In this document: positions 20,088 to 32,010 of the stretch, one piece after another
Layout of the letters: each line of letters opens with the position of its first letter
Position numbering within the stretch: the first letter of the stretch is position 1
NCBI GenBank assembly: GCA_037178625.1
Contig: CM074142.1
Location: 558,001-622,000, forward strand
Direction: 5' to 3'
Source: Skeletonema tropicum
Taxonomy: Eukaryota > Bacillariophyta > Thalassiosirophyceae > Thalassiosirales > Thalassiosiraceae
Length of the DNA: 64,000 bases
Position numbers and translations under genes: made by a program
The notes under the pieces: model-generated
The model's input: only the letters and a program-made list of their open reading frames with translations
Told to the model about the DNA's origin: nothing
The model's database searches: none

Positions 20088-23000
20088 GGTCGAACACAAG
20101 TAAAAAATCACTAATAAAATTTGGGCGTTCACGGGTTCTAAGCCTCCCCGCCTAAGTCCAAAAGTAGGAGTATCAAAGTAGGAATAGTACGTGACGTGTT
20201 TTATGACAAAATTATGACGTGTCAAGGACAAATTCATATTTTTTTGTAGATCCCAGTCAAAAAATAACATCCCAGTGCATCGCCACCACTTTTTGCCCAC
20301 TCGCCATCCACCACCACCAACCTACCACTTCTCCGATGCACAACATCATCCCCTCCATGGTGCACTTTGCAGCAGTACGAATAACTTTGCCGTATTTTCA
20401 TGTACTGGCTAAGTTTTTTAGTAGTCGACTCTCAACACCATTTGGAATCCACATTTAAAAACTTGGCCAGGAGATAACAACATCACATTATATTTGGCAC
20501 CAAAAAAATATCGCTAGATCCCCCCTTTCTTACGCGGATACAATGGTAAAGAATAAAAGGAACAAGGATGCCAAATGCCCCCCTACCCGGCGCATGTCAA
20601 GCCGTATTCGCGGGGAGGCACCAAAGGTAGTTGAAAGTGATGTTACACCGCGAATGTACACAATGCGAAAAGCTTTTTCCGGATATTTAACTCATGCGGC
20701 AGATGCTCTTGAGAAAGATGTAACTTGCCTCACCATCCAAGGGCGTCACAAGTGGAGCTTGTCACTGGAGTTGCAATTGTGTCCGCGGCAGTATGCTGCT
20801 ATCCTTATTGGGTGCGGGCTGGTAGAAAAGCACGGCAATATAGCTAGGATCAACAACAAAGGGTGGGATGATTTCTTTGACATGTACAAGTTGAGAAACA
20901 AGCAAAACGAGGGTGTGTGTGACAAAACTTTGGGGGGGATTAAATACAATGTGCTTGGATTGGGAAAAGGATGCTGACATCGAACCAATTCCTCGCGAGG
21001 AGATGCAACTGCGCAACTCTATCCCTGCAAACAAGAGACTTCTACAAACCCAGGAGCAAGACTTCAGTGTTTGGGTCAATGCAATGAATGGTGGATTGAA
21101 ATTAGTCGAGCTGAAAGAGACTCTCAAGGGACTAAAGCAGGATATGAAACGCTTACAAGCGAACTCGGATGAATACAAAGCAAAGGCTAGTGAGAAGAAG
21201 GATGCAGAAGATTGCCGAGCAGGGTTGCTACAAGTCAAAACTAAATTCGAAGAGGAGATAGCTAGGCTGAAGAGTGCAATCAAAGATGCGCCGACTAAAA
21301 TACTGGCTCTGCGGAAAGCAAGGAAGGTGTCGGAGACTTCACTCTACAGTAAATGTGAACAGATCTTTAAGGAACACAATGTAGATCGAGGTAGTTACCA
21401 TGGTGGAAAATTTAACGGTGTTAATATTATTCGTCTCATGCTTGATTCCAAGGAGATAATGGAACGGATTGCACTATTGTTTCAGACGGAGGGGCGTGAA
21501 GATTCGAAAGAAAAATCAGCAAGCTTGTGCAAAGATGTTGGAGATTTGTTGCAGGCTTGGGATAGTATTTTCGCTTGCATTCACGAGCTGGATCCTACGG
21601 ATGAATTTTGTGATCAGTTGCAAAAAGATATTGATGTTGTCATGACGAAGTGGAGAGAATTGAAGTTGAGTGTCACTCCGAAAGGTCATGGAGTTGAAAC
21701 TGTCGTTACCAAGCAAATGAAGAGATTCCCTGGTGGGATAGCTCCTTATTTGGAGTATTGGGTAGAGCATGCGCATCAAACTGGGGGGTAAGAGATACTC
21801 AGTGGAAGGGGCTGTCATTGAAGAAGCAGGGAGAACTTGGAGCCAAACGAGATGTGGCATCACGACTTGCCGAGACAATTGCATCCATGAAGAAAGTAAG
21901 GACACGATTCGTTGGTGTTCGTAATAGGAAACGAAAGGCATCTTCCATTGACGCGGACAATGTGAAAAAGGAGAGGCGCACACAGGCTATTGCCAATTTG
22001 CAGACTGAACTGGGAGATTCATTCACTATGGCTGATATTGCTGCTGCCATTGACGGAGATGACTAAAATGTTACTTAGGATTATGTACATAAGTAGAGGT
22101 GTTACTTAGAAAATACGTACGTAAGGTAGCCTATGTACATTTCTACGAGGATTTGAATTCCTACGTAGGCCTTAGAACCCGTGCGTTTGTTAGGCAAAAT
22201 GGGCTGGTAGGTCTACGATAGGAATTAGTATACCCCCTTGCGAACTCAAAAACGGCCGTTTCAAGTCACGCCCCACCTCGCCCAACGACTTCGGACTGCA
22301 CTGTCTCACACTTTTTCACCGCGATAAACGGCCAAATACACAACCACAGCACAACCACCATGATGCCATTGTGGACTGCCCAGTAATACAAAATCGACAC
22401 TGTACCAAGCAATACTTTTGATGCTGGAGGCGGAGAAGCCTATTTGTAGATCACCTTCGAAAAAGTATTGCTTGGTTCGACATATCTTACGAGAAACAAT
22501 TTTTGCCCCGCGACGTAACGGAAATTGATGGATGCAACTGATGTTGTCGACTAATGCCTTGGGTAATCATCGTTGCCACCATTTACGAAGCCACCACGAC
22601 GCAACAATCGATACTATATATCCATAGGGAGGCATCAGTGTCTTGTTAGCCGCATCTTCGCCCGATTACGTCGTCCGGAACGTCGGTTACTTGGTGTCGA
22701 CATATTTTATATAATATTTTATATCGGCGGTGCTGTGCAGTAACGAGGGGCGATAAACCATTCCTAAAGGCAACCAACCCGCTCCCTGGACTCTACTATG
22801 CTATAAATACAACGGCTTGGCACTCTAGAGCGGAAGTAATGACTGCACGACGTCGCCTATGTGGTGAAAAAATACACAATTTGTCGTTTCCGTCGAAAAC
22901 AACAATCAACTGACAATTTAATGCAATCGGCGTGCATATCGATTGAATAAGCATTGATATATCATTATTATGATTGCATATATCCATGGGAGTGTAATGA

Positions 23001-23731
23001 ATAAAGTATGTTGAGGGGAACATCATATTTATCAAGTGTTACTTATTTAATAATTTATATAAAACAAAAATAAATAATGACATAATCTATCTGATATTAA
23101 ACTCTATCATGCACTGCCAACGCATATAAGTCTTCTATTGACTATATATGATGTATCTTACACGGTCAACCACCCATATGCAGTTATTGGCTCCTTACAA
23201 AGTTGATTATTGCATACACTCTGGATAGAAAAATAGATTGCCTCTCACTGATAAAATGTGATTGATCATGTACTAGTTGATGTTTGTGAACAGTTCAGGT
23301 AGCAAAAGATATCCCTCATATACCGCATATCGATTGGATGCGAGGAAAGCCTCTCCTTAGATGTTTATCACCACGCAAACGTCCGTGGGAGTGGTGAGGG
23401 GAGGCAAAAGTGGTGGATTTTATGCCGTCGATGGCGACGTTATTTTCTTCATTTTCGATCAATCAACTGAGTATTGCCGTCGTCGTCGCTTAGATGATGA
23501 TGTATAAGATCGGATAAGCTGAGTATCTTGGGTGTTTTTATTGGTTGTGCATAACTGTGGCCATAGGAGTGGAGGACATCATGGTGAGGGTGTAAAAGAT
23601 GACATTCGGAGGGTGGTTTTGAGTGGTACCGTTTAGCGAATTTGAGGCTACGATAGGAATTGTCCCTCTAGCTACGGCCAAAATAGCGATTTGTACGTGG
23701 GAATAGTAGTGAGAATTACTTGTGTTCGACC
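20088..23731 (+). mobile_element. TTAA-flanked DNA transposon with 16-bp TIRs
   Basis: 3,644 bp starting GGTCGAACACAAGTAA and ending with the exact reverse complement TTACTTGTGTTCGACC, flanked on both sides by TTAA (20084-20087, 23732-23735). TTAA targets are known for piggyBac, Kolobok and Sola3 superfamilies, but the encoded protein does not obviously belong to them. The single coding region is 20543-22066. The remaining 20105-20542 and 22067-23731 are non-coding. The 55 bp near 20131-20190 recur in a diverged form near 30390-30455, and 45 bp at 22141-22185 recur at 34722-34766 with one mismatch, so the family has other copies. Confidence 0.75.
20543..22066 (+). pseudogene. Unclassified transposase-like protein with two frameshifts
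   Basis: Three overlapping frames make one protein of about 507 residues: 20543-20938, 20938-21788, 21788-22066. Frame changes fall in a G7 run (20932-20938) and a G6 run (21783-21788); one extra G at each would join the frames. Seen: a basic N-terminus (RRMSSRIRG); a middle coiled coil (about 21090-21320, LKGLKQDMKRLQ.. KFEEEIARLKS); then SYHGGKFNGVNIIRLM; and a C-terminal block TPKGHGVETVV..GGIAPYLEYWVEHAHQ. The YHGG..GN and K-H...E..H layout recalls the C-terminal part of eukaryotic transposases of several poorly named families, where the last acidic residue is catalytic. It ends with an acidic tail. I cannot assign a superfamily. Confidence 0.6.
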
Positions 23732-23735
23732 TTAA

Positions 23736-25064
23736 TGTAGTAATTCCTCTGAGTAACTTAAGTCCAAGGATCTACATTCGTACTTAGGAATAAGTATATT
23801 AAGTCCAAGGATAACGAGAAAATCCTGAAAGGAGTCTTTAAATTGAGAGTTCCTTAAAATATATCCATCACCCCTTAAAACTCGATGATGCACAAGCAGC
23901 GTCTATACAATCGGCCGACAATACGAAGCAATAACAGCCTTAAATAATAATATAATAGAACGACAACACAGACACTCCACCATCTTGAATGATGTTTGAA
24001 TTGTGTTGTCGGTGGGCTGCAAAACTCAATGCCCGTGGACGTATTCACAGTCAAGGCAACGACAGCGATTTCATGCTGACACAATACATCACATCATAGT
24101 TCTGCCTTCATTTAGGAGAGCCAATGATCAATATACAACGCAACAATGGCAGACCCGTTATCGCATGAGTGTTTTAGTCGATGGATCACATTCGATCGTG
24201 ACGGAAATGTGTATTTTACAGTGGCACTGGTAAAATATAAGATGGTATACATCTGTCAAGTTTGGACATCAACCACGGTTACAATGAATGACAAACATAT
24301 TACGCACACACTATGCGGTATATGTAGGCTAGACCTACTTAATAGTAGGTATTAAGCGGCCAAGTCGGTAGCTCGCGTTAATCGATGCTTTTGGGCGTGT
24401 GTCCGACGCTAGATTGGATGCGGTACTTTTGGCCCAATTCGACACATAATGATACGGACGCTGAACGATGGGGAGTGAAGAGGGTTCAAGTCCTCGGAAA
24501 ACATCCGATTCCTCGATGGCAACAACAGACTCTGCACTGTGGTATTCTCATGAATGGTTAGACGTTCTTGAGACTGCCATTGCACAGAGACAGATGCATT
24601 CAAATGCTGATCAAAACGTGTGTTGGAGTCTTGTGCAAAACAGTAAAGTAAGCAGAGAGTGATATGATACAATGATAGTCAAACTAATAAAGCAGCAAGA
24701 AAGTTGGTAAAAAGAAGGGTGCTTAGCAGCTTGCGATACTTAGAAAACAAGCACTATTATTTTGTGGTGGGTTGCATCCTGTAGCTTATCAGTAGCATTT
24801 CCAAATCACAATAATGGCAACTCAAAGTTGGAGATCAATAGAACAACATTGCATGGTACTTTTAGGCCAAGCTGCGTCCATCATACTTATCATCTGTCGA
24901 CAATGTAAATCTTATCTCCGCTCCGGCTGTGCACATAGATCTTGCAGACTTTTCTTTTTCTCTTCCTTTTTTCCCCTCTTCTCCTTCGCTTTCCTTGAAA
25001 CTCATCCACCAGCACAACCTCGATGCCCTAGAGATTGACCCAACTAATCACAATAATAGCAACA
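23736..25064. other. Non-coding region upstream of FkbM gene
   Basis: AT-rich, with only short ORFs that have no recognisable domains (one of 65 codons at 24468-24662). The sequence GTTCAAGTCC at 24484 resembles a tRNA B box, but no cloverleaf folds around it. The last 200 bases probably hold the promoter and leader of the gene starting at 25065. Confidence 0.4.
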
Positions 25065-26384
25065 ATGGATCCACCAGCATTACTCCAGGAGCCAGAAACC
25101 CGGCGCCGCAGTCAGCTTCCTGGTAATAATATTATTTTCAGCATGCTGTTTGTAATAGGAATTTCAATTCTAACCATTATATTTCAGACGAAGTACTTTT
25201 TAAACCCATTGGCGAGAGAAAATAAGAATCTACGTGAAAAGTTCAATGAGTTGGAATCAACTCATCCTACTACATCAAAAAAAAACACAAAAGATGTTGT
25301 GCCTCATATAATAAGTGAACCGCTCAAGCCATTGGTTCAGTGTACACCCGAACAGCTCAAAACTATCAAGATGCAGTTACCCCCAGAAGACTGTTTAAAG
25401 TACAAAAGACAGCCTTGGATGCAGAGGTGCTCCTTTAGCCATGCCTCTCGATGCCCTCAATCAATCTGGCTGGAAGACTTCTATACTAATGTCCATTCTG
25501 AAACAAGTGCTAGTATGACATTGAAATCTCCATTTGTTGGAGTCTTCATTGGCTGTAATAAAGGATTCGATGCGTTCAATGCTTTGAGAATGGGTTCTGG
25601 GAATAGACGTTTTGAGAAATCGAACTGGAGAGATACCATTCGTGGAAATGTTGGGGGTTCTTCAGGGTTGCATAGGAGTGTTTGTGACCAGGATGTTGAA
25701 CCTCAGTTTAGTCTACCAGAAAGTAGCCCCAATGGCTCTCACACGGATGCTATCCTTCATTGCATTGAGCCAATGCCTCAAACTTACAATATTTTGAATA
25801 GGACAGCGGCCCACCTTAATATAACTCACAATTTCAAAGTTGTTAACGCCGCTTTTTCTCGTGAGGATGGGACGATACCATTTCCGAAGGGGGCCCGAGT
25901 GGGTCAGGAAAATAGAGGAATTGGCAATTGTCATGGTAAAAATGATCCTAACTGTATGGATGTTAAGATGTATAGCTTAGATACATACGTCGATGAGAAT
26001 CTTCCTCCCAACACCACCATCAACTACTTGAGTGTGGACGTAGAGGGTTTTGACTCGGATGTGCTGCTTGGAGGTTATCGAACAGCATTGTCTCGAACAC
26101 ACTATCTAGAATTTGAGTATAACTGGATGGGCCCATGGAAAAAGCAACTTCTTTCTACATTTATCACTGAGCTGGATAATCAATTCGGTTTTGCATGCTA
26201 TTGGGCAGGGAGAAATGGCAACATATGGAGGGTAACAGAATGCTTCTTGGACTACTATGACATTCACTTTTGGTCAAACATTGCTTGTGTTAACAGGAGG
26301 ATAAACGAGGCAAGATATATAGCGGAGAAAATGGAGAACATGTTCTTGAATACCTTGGAGAAGGGAGAAAATGTTGTGTTGTGA
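25065..26384 (+). CDS. FkbM-family methyltransferase, single-pass membrane protein
   Basis: 439 residues from the ATG at 25065 (MDPPALL), a single exon ending in TGA. FkbM domains transfer a methyl group from S-adenosylmethionine, usually to sugar or lipid hydroxyls. Seen: an N-terminal basic segment; one hydrophobic anchor at residues about 24-42 (FSMLFVIGISILTIIF), giving a type II Golgi/ER topology; a cysteine-rich stem; GVFIGCNKGFDAFNALRMG as the first SAM-binding motif; HCIEPMPQTYNIL as the acidic motif; YSLDTYVDENLPP; and the family signature YLSVDVEGFDSDVLLGG with Asp325 and Glu327. No lesion is visible. It is the only clearly intact host gene of the window. Downstream it is followed by a tandem repeat array at 26624. 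Substrate unknown. Confidence 0.88.
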   Translation: MDPPALLQEPETRRRSQLPGNNIIFSMLFVIGISILTIIFQTKYFLNPLARENKNLREKFNELESTHPTTSKKNTKDVVPHIISEPLKPLVQCTPEQLKTIKMQLPPEDCLKYKRQPWMQRCSFSHASRCPQSIWLEDFYTNVHSETSASMTLKSPFVGVFIGCNKGFDAFNALRMGSGNRRFEKSNWRDTIRGNVGGSSGLHRSVCDQDVEPQFSLPESSPNGSHTDAILHCIEPMPQTYNILNRTAAHLNITHNFKVVNAAFSREDGTIPFPKGARVGQENRGIGNCHGKNDPNCMDVKMYSLDTYVDENLPPNTTINYLSVDVEGFDSDVLLGGYRTALSRTHYLEFEYNWMGPWKKQLLSTFITELDNQFGFACYWAGRNGNIWRVTECFLDYYDIHFWSNIACVNRRINEARYIAEKMENMFLNTLEKGENVVL

Positions 26385-26623
26385 TGGATGGGAAATGAGA
26401 AAATACAAATCTCATGCCCAAAATTTGTTTCACTTACTAAATTATTCCATCATGATATAAATCTACAGTTACTAAAAATGAATCATACCCATCTGTTTGT
26501 GTGGTTAGTGAAAGTTCTCCAAGTGCGAATGCGCAGAATCAAAAAAATTGGCAGCATTCTGGCAAAAAGAATTGGCACAACACAGATGAAAAGATCTAAC
26601 AGGTCCAATCAAGCCTAATCTTA

Positions 26624-27335
26624 GAGGTTCAATTGTGGCTGGCCCACATAACTTTTTTGTATCAAATCGCCTATATCAGCATCAATATTTGCATGAGCCG
26701 CTTATAGTGGCCCATTATAGTCGGTGGTGTGATGGTGATGCCATACAAGCACGTTAGCAGTGCCCAGACGGATTGCGTGCGTAGGAGCCATACCAAAGCC
26801 TCGTAGCTGATCTGAGAGGTCAACTTGTGGCTGGCCCACATCACCGCATTGTATCAAATCGCCTATATCGACATCAATATTAGCATGAGCCGCTTATAGT
26901 GGCCCATTATAGTCGGTGGCGATGCCATACAAGCTCGGTAGCACTGTCCAGACGGATTGCGTGCATAAAAGCGATGCTACAGCCTCGTAGCCGTAGCTGA
27001 GAGGTCTAATTGTGGCTGGCCCACATCACTTCTTTGAGCCAAATCTCCTATATCAACATCAATATTAGCATGAGCCGCGCTTCTAGTGGCCCATTATAGT
27101 CGGTGGTGATGCAATACAAGCACGTTAGCACTGCCCAGACGGATTGCGTGCGTAGAAGCGATGCTACAGAATCGTAGCCGTAGCTGATCTGGGAGGTCCA
27201 ATTGTGGCTGGCCCACATCACTTCTTTAAGCCAAATCGCCTATATTGTAATCAATATTTACATGAGCCGCGCTTCTAGTGGCCCATTATAGTCGGTGGCG
27301 CCATACAAGCACGTTAGCACTGCCCTGACGGATTG
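26624..27335. repeat. Four tandem repeats of 185-192 bp
   Basis: Units start with GAGGT..AA.TTGTGGCTGGC at 26624, 26816, 27001 and 27193 (periods 192, 185 and 192). The last unit is cut short at about 27335. Each unit carries GCCCACAT, CATGAGCCGC, TAGTGGCCCATTATAGTCGG and a CAAGC..GTAGCA..GCCCAGACGG block. Units differ by small indels and a 2-base GC insertion (GCCGCGCTT in units 3 and 4). No ORF spans the array. It is a minisatellite of unknown role. Confidence 0.93.
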
Positions 27336-29510
27336 GAAACGTGTTAAGTCATTCTGTTTTTTTTCTACTATTGTCTCGGTAATTGAATTTTGTTCTTGCT
27401 TCCAGGGTTGATTTCTCTCAATCGTACGATGACCAGTAATTGTGATCTGCACGAAGCACATTCTCTTTTTTGATCTTTTGACTTTGACTTATGAATGATC
27501 TTGTCTTTTTGACTATTTTGTCTTGATTGAATGCGATTGGAATACTTGTAACAGTGTACAGTGATTCTAAAATGTTCCGCACCACAAGCTGTTTGGAGTA
27601 TTGTTTTATAGGGAATTCGCCTTTTTTAGCAGCTTTCCGGGTTTTTGCTCATATGTAGGACCAATTGCTCACATAGAATCGCCTGCAGCTTCGTTACAAG
27701 CCTCTTCGACTCTGAGTTGGCAATTGCATCGATTTATAAGAGGTAGAGTTCTCGATAATACTGAGGGGCTTCAGGTTTTCATCAAGAACCCGAACTACTG
27801 CAACAAGAGGGCCGCTAATGTACGTTTGCCCTCAAATCCTACCTTTGGCTTCAATTACGGGAGTTAGTGGACAAGTGAGGTATCAGTGAGCTTCTACGGA
27901 CGAAATAAATAACATTGACGCTTTGAAATAGGGTCAACATCGTAGTAGTTACTGTGTTACATCAATTGGATGGTAAGAAACTATGCAAACATACATGATA
28001 TTGCAGTCTCCTGCCCAAACAGTTCATATATCGTCCAGTGTCCATGTGATAACGCTAGACAAGTGCCACCATGCTCGTTATTATCCACTGCTGCCTGTAA
28101 AATAATCAACTGTAACATATGTTGTGACCCACCTCTTAAAGACAAGATAAGTGCTTGTGTAAAGATTGCGACTGACTACTGTGATAATAAAACCAGTAAT
28201 AAAAGGATTATTGAATATGAATAATGCTTTACATTTCTTATCATCATGTTGATTGTTGCATAAGTTAGTCTTATGCAGGAAGACACATCTTGCACTCCGG
28301 CTGCTAATAGACTATCTTTTCTTCTACTTCGCTGACAAACCTCCATAGATAATATTGTTGCCACACCCTTCAGTAGAGTTTTTCTCGAGCCTCATTCGAA
28401 CGCATAACTTCCAGATTAAAGACTTTACCGACAGTTGCTTGTATTGTTTGTTTGTCACCACATAGTCCTCTCTTATTTCGAATGCCAGATTGGTTCCAGT
28501 TTCTCTAGTACATAATGCCGCCTCCTTGCATCGATGATAGGCATGGAAAATAACAACTGCTTTCGCTCGAAGAGACGGCGCAGTTATCAATAACAACGAC
28601 ATGGATGAGGCTAAAGCTGAATAGTAAGTCTCCCGATATCTCAGTTTGATTGTAAGCTTGATTGTGTCCACTGAAGCCGTAGTATTGCGAGTGATATTGA
28701 AAGTAGTACCAGCAGAAGGCAGCATCATTTACAGAGCATTGAAAGTATAGTCCCCCATGATGATAGGTCATCGTAAAAGCCTCTGCATCAGTACCCCCTC
28801 AACGTATTCTGCCCTCCCTCACAGTGTTGTATAATATGACTGACGCAAGCACCACAACACGGCCAGATTGCCATCTGAACTGCACCACACGGAGACAAGA
28901 CGCCACTGTATCCATTAACTCCACTATGTGTTGTAGCCATCGTCATGTCTGTTTCACCATTTAAGTGTTGATATTCATATCATCCTCCAGTCATCCTCCC
29001 CACCAACGGTGCCATATTTTGTGTTGTAATCATGGTGCCCGCCATGCCGACGGTTCCGGACGGATTGAACGGCAGCAGCCTCGTCTAATGTCGCCATATA
29101 TCATAAATAGTGTCAGGTTGTCGAGTAATAGACTATGCTCATGGCCAAAAGGTCTAGGTTGCGTAGGGGGCCTATGCAGATATCGCTTTTTATGTAAATA
29201 ACGGTCACTTTTGTAGGAGGAAACCAAGAAATAACATCAGAGACCTTGGAGACAAAATCCCTTCGCGTCATGGGGCCATATGGGTCCCCTGAGGTGTCCG
29301 CCGCCGGTTTATGGTGGTGCCGACCCCCGTTCCGCTCCATACCATAGCCGCTACGGTCGCCATGGTTATTGTGTTCAAAGTGAGCCGTTTTGAAAAGTGC
29401 TAGCAAAATGAGGGGGCCAAGGCGAGTTTCGTTTGATGGGGTTCCCCGCTCCCCTCCGATTCTGCAAATCAGATTTCAGGGCGGCAAAAATATGGTAATG
29501 AAGTCACTCC
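27336..29510. other. Region without recognisable gene
   Basis: Only short ORFs: 88 codons at 27601-27867 and 84 codons at 27970-28224. The second is cysteine-rich (pairs such as CPCDN, CNICCD). Neither shows a domain I recognise, and neither has clear intron or leader support. Confidence 0.35.
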
Positions 29511-29872
29511 ATTGCGGCCAACGGACATGGCCCCCCTTTTTCATTTCTTGTTGTGACCTGTGTCTTTCGGCCAACATCTGGGTCAAAGAAGTGTCCAGTG
29601 TATGGGTCAAGCAAGGTGTCATAAATCAAGAACTCCTATGGGTACCTAGTCTAAGTACATAAGTACCATCACCATCACCATCACCAACAAGAGGGCCGCT
29701 ATTGCGGCCAACGGACATGGCCCCCCTTTTTCATTTCTTGTTGTGACCTGTGTCTTTCAGCCAACATCTGGGTCAAAGAAGTGTCCAGTGTATGGGTCAA
29801 GCAAGGTGTCATAAATCAAGAACTCCTATGGGTACCTAGTCTTAAGTACACATAAGTACCATCACCATCTAA
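29511..29872. repeat. Tandem duplication, period 190 bp
   Basis: ATTGCGGCCAACGGACATGG starts at 29511 and again at 29701. The copies run with only a few differences to GTACC.AG.CTAAGTAC..ATAAGTACCATCACCAT. Copy 1 ends in a CACCAT microsatellite (29668-29686) followed by CAACAAGAGGGCCGCT. No gene lies inside. Confidence 0.92.
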
Positions 29873-30636
29873 ATAATGAGAGGAGCTAAGTCGTTCGGTC
29901 GGTCGTTCTGTCCGGGCCCTTTGGCGTGTCCTTTGGCCTTCACGGGCATTTTCGATCGACTCTTTCTTTGACCCGTTTTTAGAATTTTCGATTGACTCTT
30001 TCTTTGATTGGCTTAGATTTGATTTTTCAGGGTCCTGTCTTCAATCGTTTCCACACGTTCACATTAAACCTCTTCATAGATAATCCCTCTCACATAAATC
30101 AATATTCTCCCAACCGTGTCTCAGTAATCACTACACAGCATTCGTAGAAGGCAATGTACAACCTTTATTACATAATTATTAAAGTGTTACATAACGTACT
30201 ATTTGAATACTGCTATGTATATAAGTAGACACAATCAATATCGTAGTAGATAGCCGGTGCCTCCTCTCTTATTTAGAAAACCCGCGCAGCGGCTAGACGA
30301 GCGTTAGCGAGGCTAGTCACCAATAAAGCCGGGAAGAGACAGGCCTGCCGGGCCATGTCCGATACCTCTAGGTGTCATCGGCCCACGGCTTCTAAGCCTC
30401 CCGGTCTAAGTTCAAAAGTAGGAGTATCAATGTAGGAATAGTACATAACATGTGATATGACTATCGCTATGACATTTGTTAACCCTTGCAGCCCAAAACA
30501 GGCAAAAATCAATATATTTTCTTGACGGGCTAACTATCACCAAACACTTTTTCATCTCCACTCAACATCACCAAGAAGAGGAGCACCGGCACCATGGTGT
30601 GTTTGCGTCCTATGGTGATATAATGTCCCATCTTGA

Positions 30637-30711
30637 TATACTGGTGAACTTTTTTGGCAATGAACTCTACACCCATATTGTAGTTCATTATTAAAAAAGT
30701 TCACCAGTATA
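30637..30711. repeat. 75-bp foldback (hairpin) element
   Basis: The left arm starts TATACTGGTGAACTTTTTT and the right arm ends AAAAAAGTTCACCAGTATA. Arms of about 30 bp pair with one small bulge around a loop of about 12 bases. The outermost TA on each side could be a target duplication, as in Tc1/mariner-derived miniature elements. Confidence 0.8.
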
Positions 30712-31980
30712 CAATAACGTCGAATTAATTTTCGTCGACATATTTTATTGCTAGAAATTAAACCTCGACGACACAGTCTGCCGCTGCCGTATATATCCAA
30801 AAGAGAGGCAGTAGGGTGTGCCATCAATCCGCCCTGCCCCTTCCAATCGACAACCAAACATATCTTATTCGTAGGTTATGCTTATCGCCACAGTAATCAC
30901 CGTAATCACCAAGAATATAAGTGATCTAGCCACACCATCATCAACAGCCACCTGTCGCTTGTCGCGACCAACACTGCCACCAAAGGATGCATCATAGAAG
31001 GAACGAAGCCCCAAAACTTATGCCCCAGTCATAATATGATGTAGAGCGATGATTGGGGGGCATAAACCTGATAAAAAGAGTCTTGTTAATTCCTTGAAGC
31101 GACGAGTCAATAATTACAAAAAACTTGTCTCAAATGGGCACAATATCCACCATCAATTGTTGTATACAGCCACCAATAATGTCCAAAACACATCCAAAAC
31201 AGAACTAACACATCATTGCGGTAATAATATACATTGTTATTGTTTGGAGTAGTGTTTTCGATCGGATAATATTAAATATTATTTGGTACAATAAATTACA
31301 AAATGTAAGCCTCTACACCATGATAAATAATATGACATCCACCACATATTTTGCGGCTGCTGAAGCGTGTATACCCCCCAGACATCCTCTGTTATGTTGA
31401 GAGTTGAAGATTTGTGTTTGCATTGTTGTTATGGACTGTTTATATGGTTGATTGTTGCATATTAATTATGTGAAACATCACATGTCCGATCACATGTGCT
31501 CCTAGGTAATAATCAATAGAGGGAGCACTCTCATACGTGGGGCACGACCACGGAAGTCAATATTATATTGCAGATGAGATATGTAAAGTAGGGGACCTTT
31601 TAGTGCAGCGTATCATTGCCAAAAGGATCATACCACAGGTGGACGAAAATGACCAATTATAAACTGGGTACCCTGCATGCCTGGGCATTCTGTATGTGTG
31701 TATGTAATGCAGTGTGGCCCTCGGGGCCTTGTCCCATTGGAAGTGTTCAGGTCAGATAATTTTAAATGACTATGTCCTACAATAAAATTGCTCTGCAAAT
31801 AATTTTCAATGTGGAGTTCTTATGTTATATGATATTTTTTTGACCAGGTCAAATTTTTTTCTGATTGACCCGCCACTGTCCTGGAAATTTTTAATTTTGG
31901 GTGTGCGTGTTATGTGTGTCATCAGGTGGATAGGCAGTGCTCTAGTGCTAGTTAGCTGAAAGCTGTCACATTTATGTTCA

Positions 31981-32010
31981 GATACGTGTCTGAGATCTCA
32001 GACAGGTATC
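31981..32010. repeat. 30-bp near-perfect palindrome
   Basis: GATACGTGTCTGAGA followed directly by TCTCAGACAGGTATC; the two 15-base arms are complementary except for one position. There is no gene nearby. It could be a protein-binding site or a relic of element ends. Confidence 0.75.

Noticed and set aside
24476..24500. tRNA-like GTTCAAGTCC
   Set aside because: The T-stem would be only four pairs, and no D or acceptor arms are present.
26624..27335. CRISPR array
   Set aside because: Only four units of about 190 bp without spacers of uniform unique sequence; the genome is eukaryotic.
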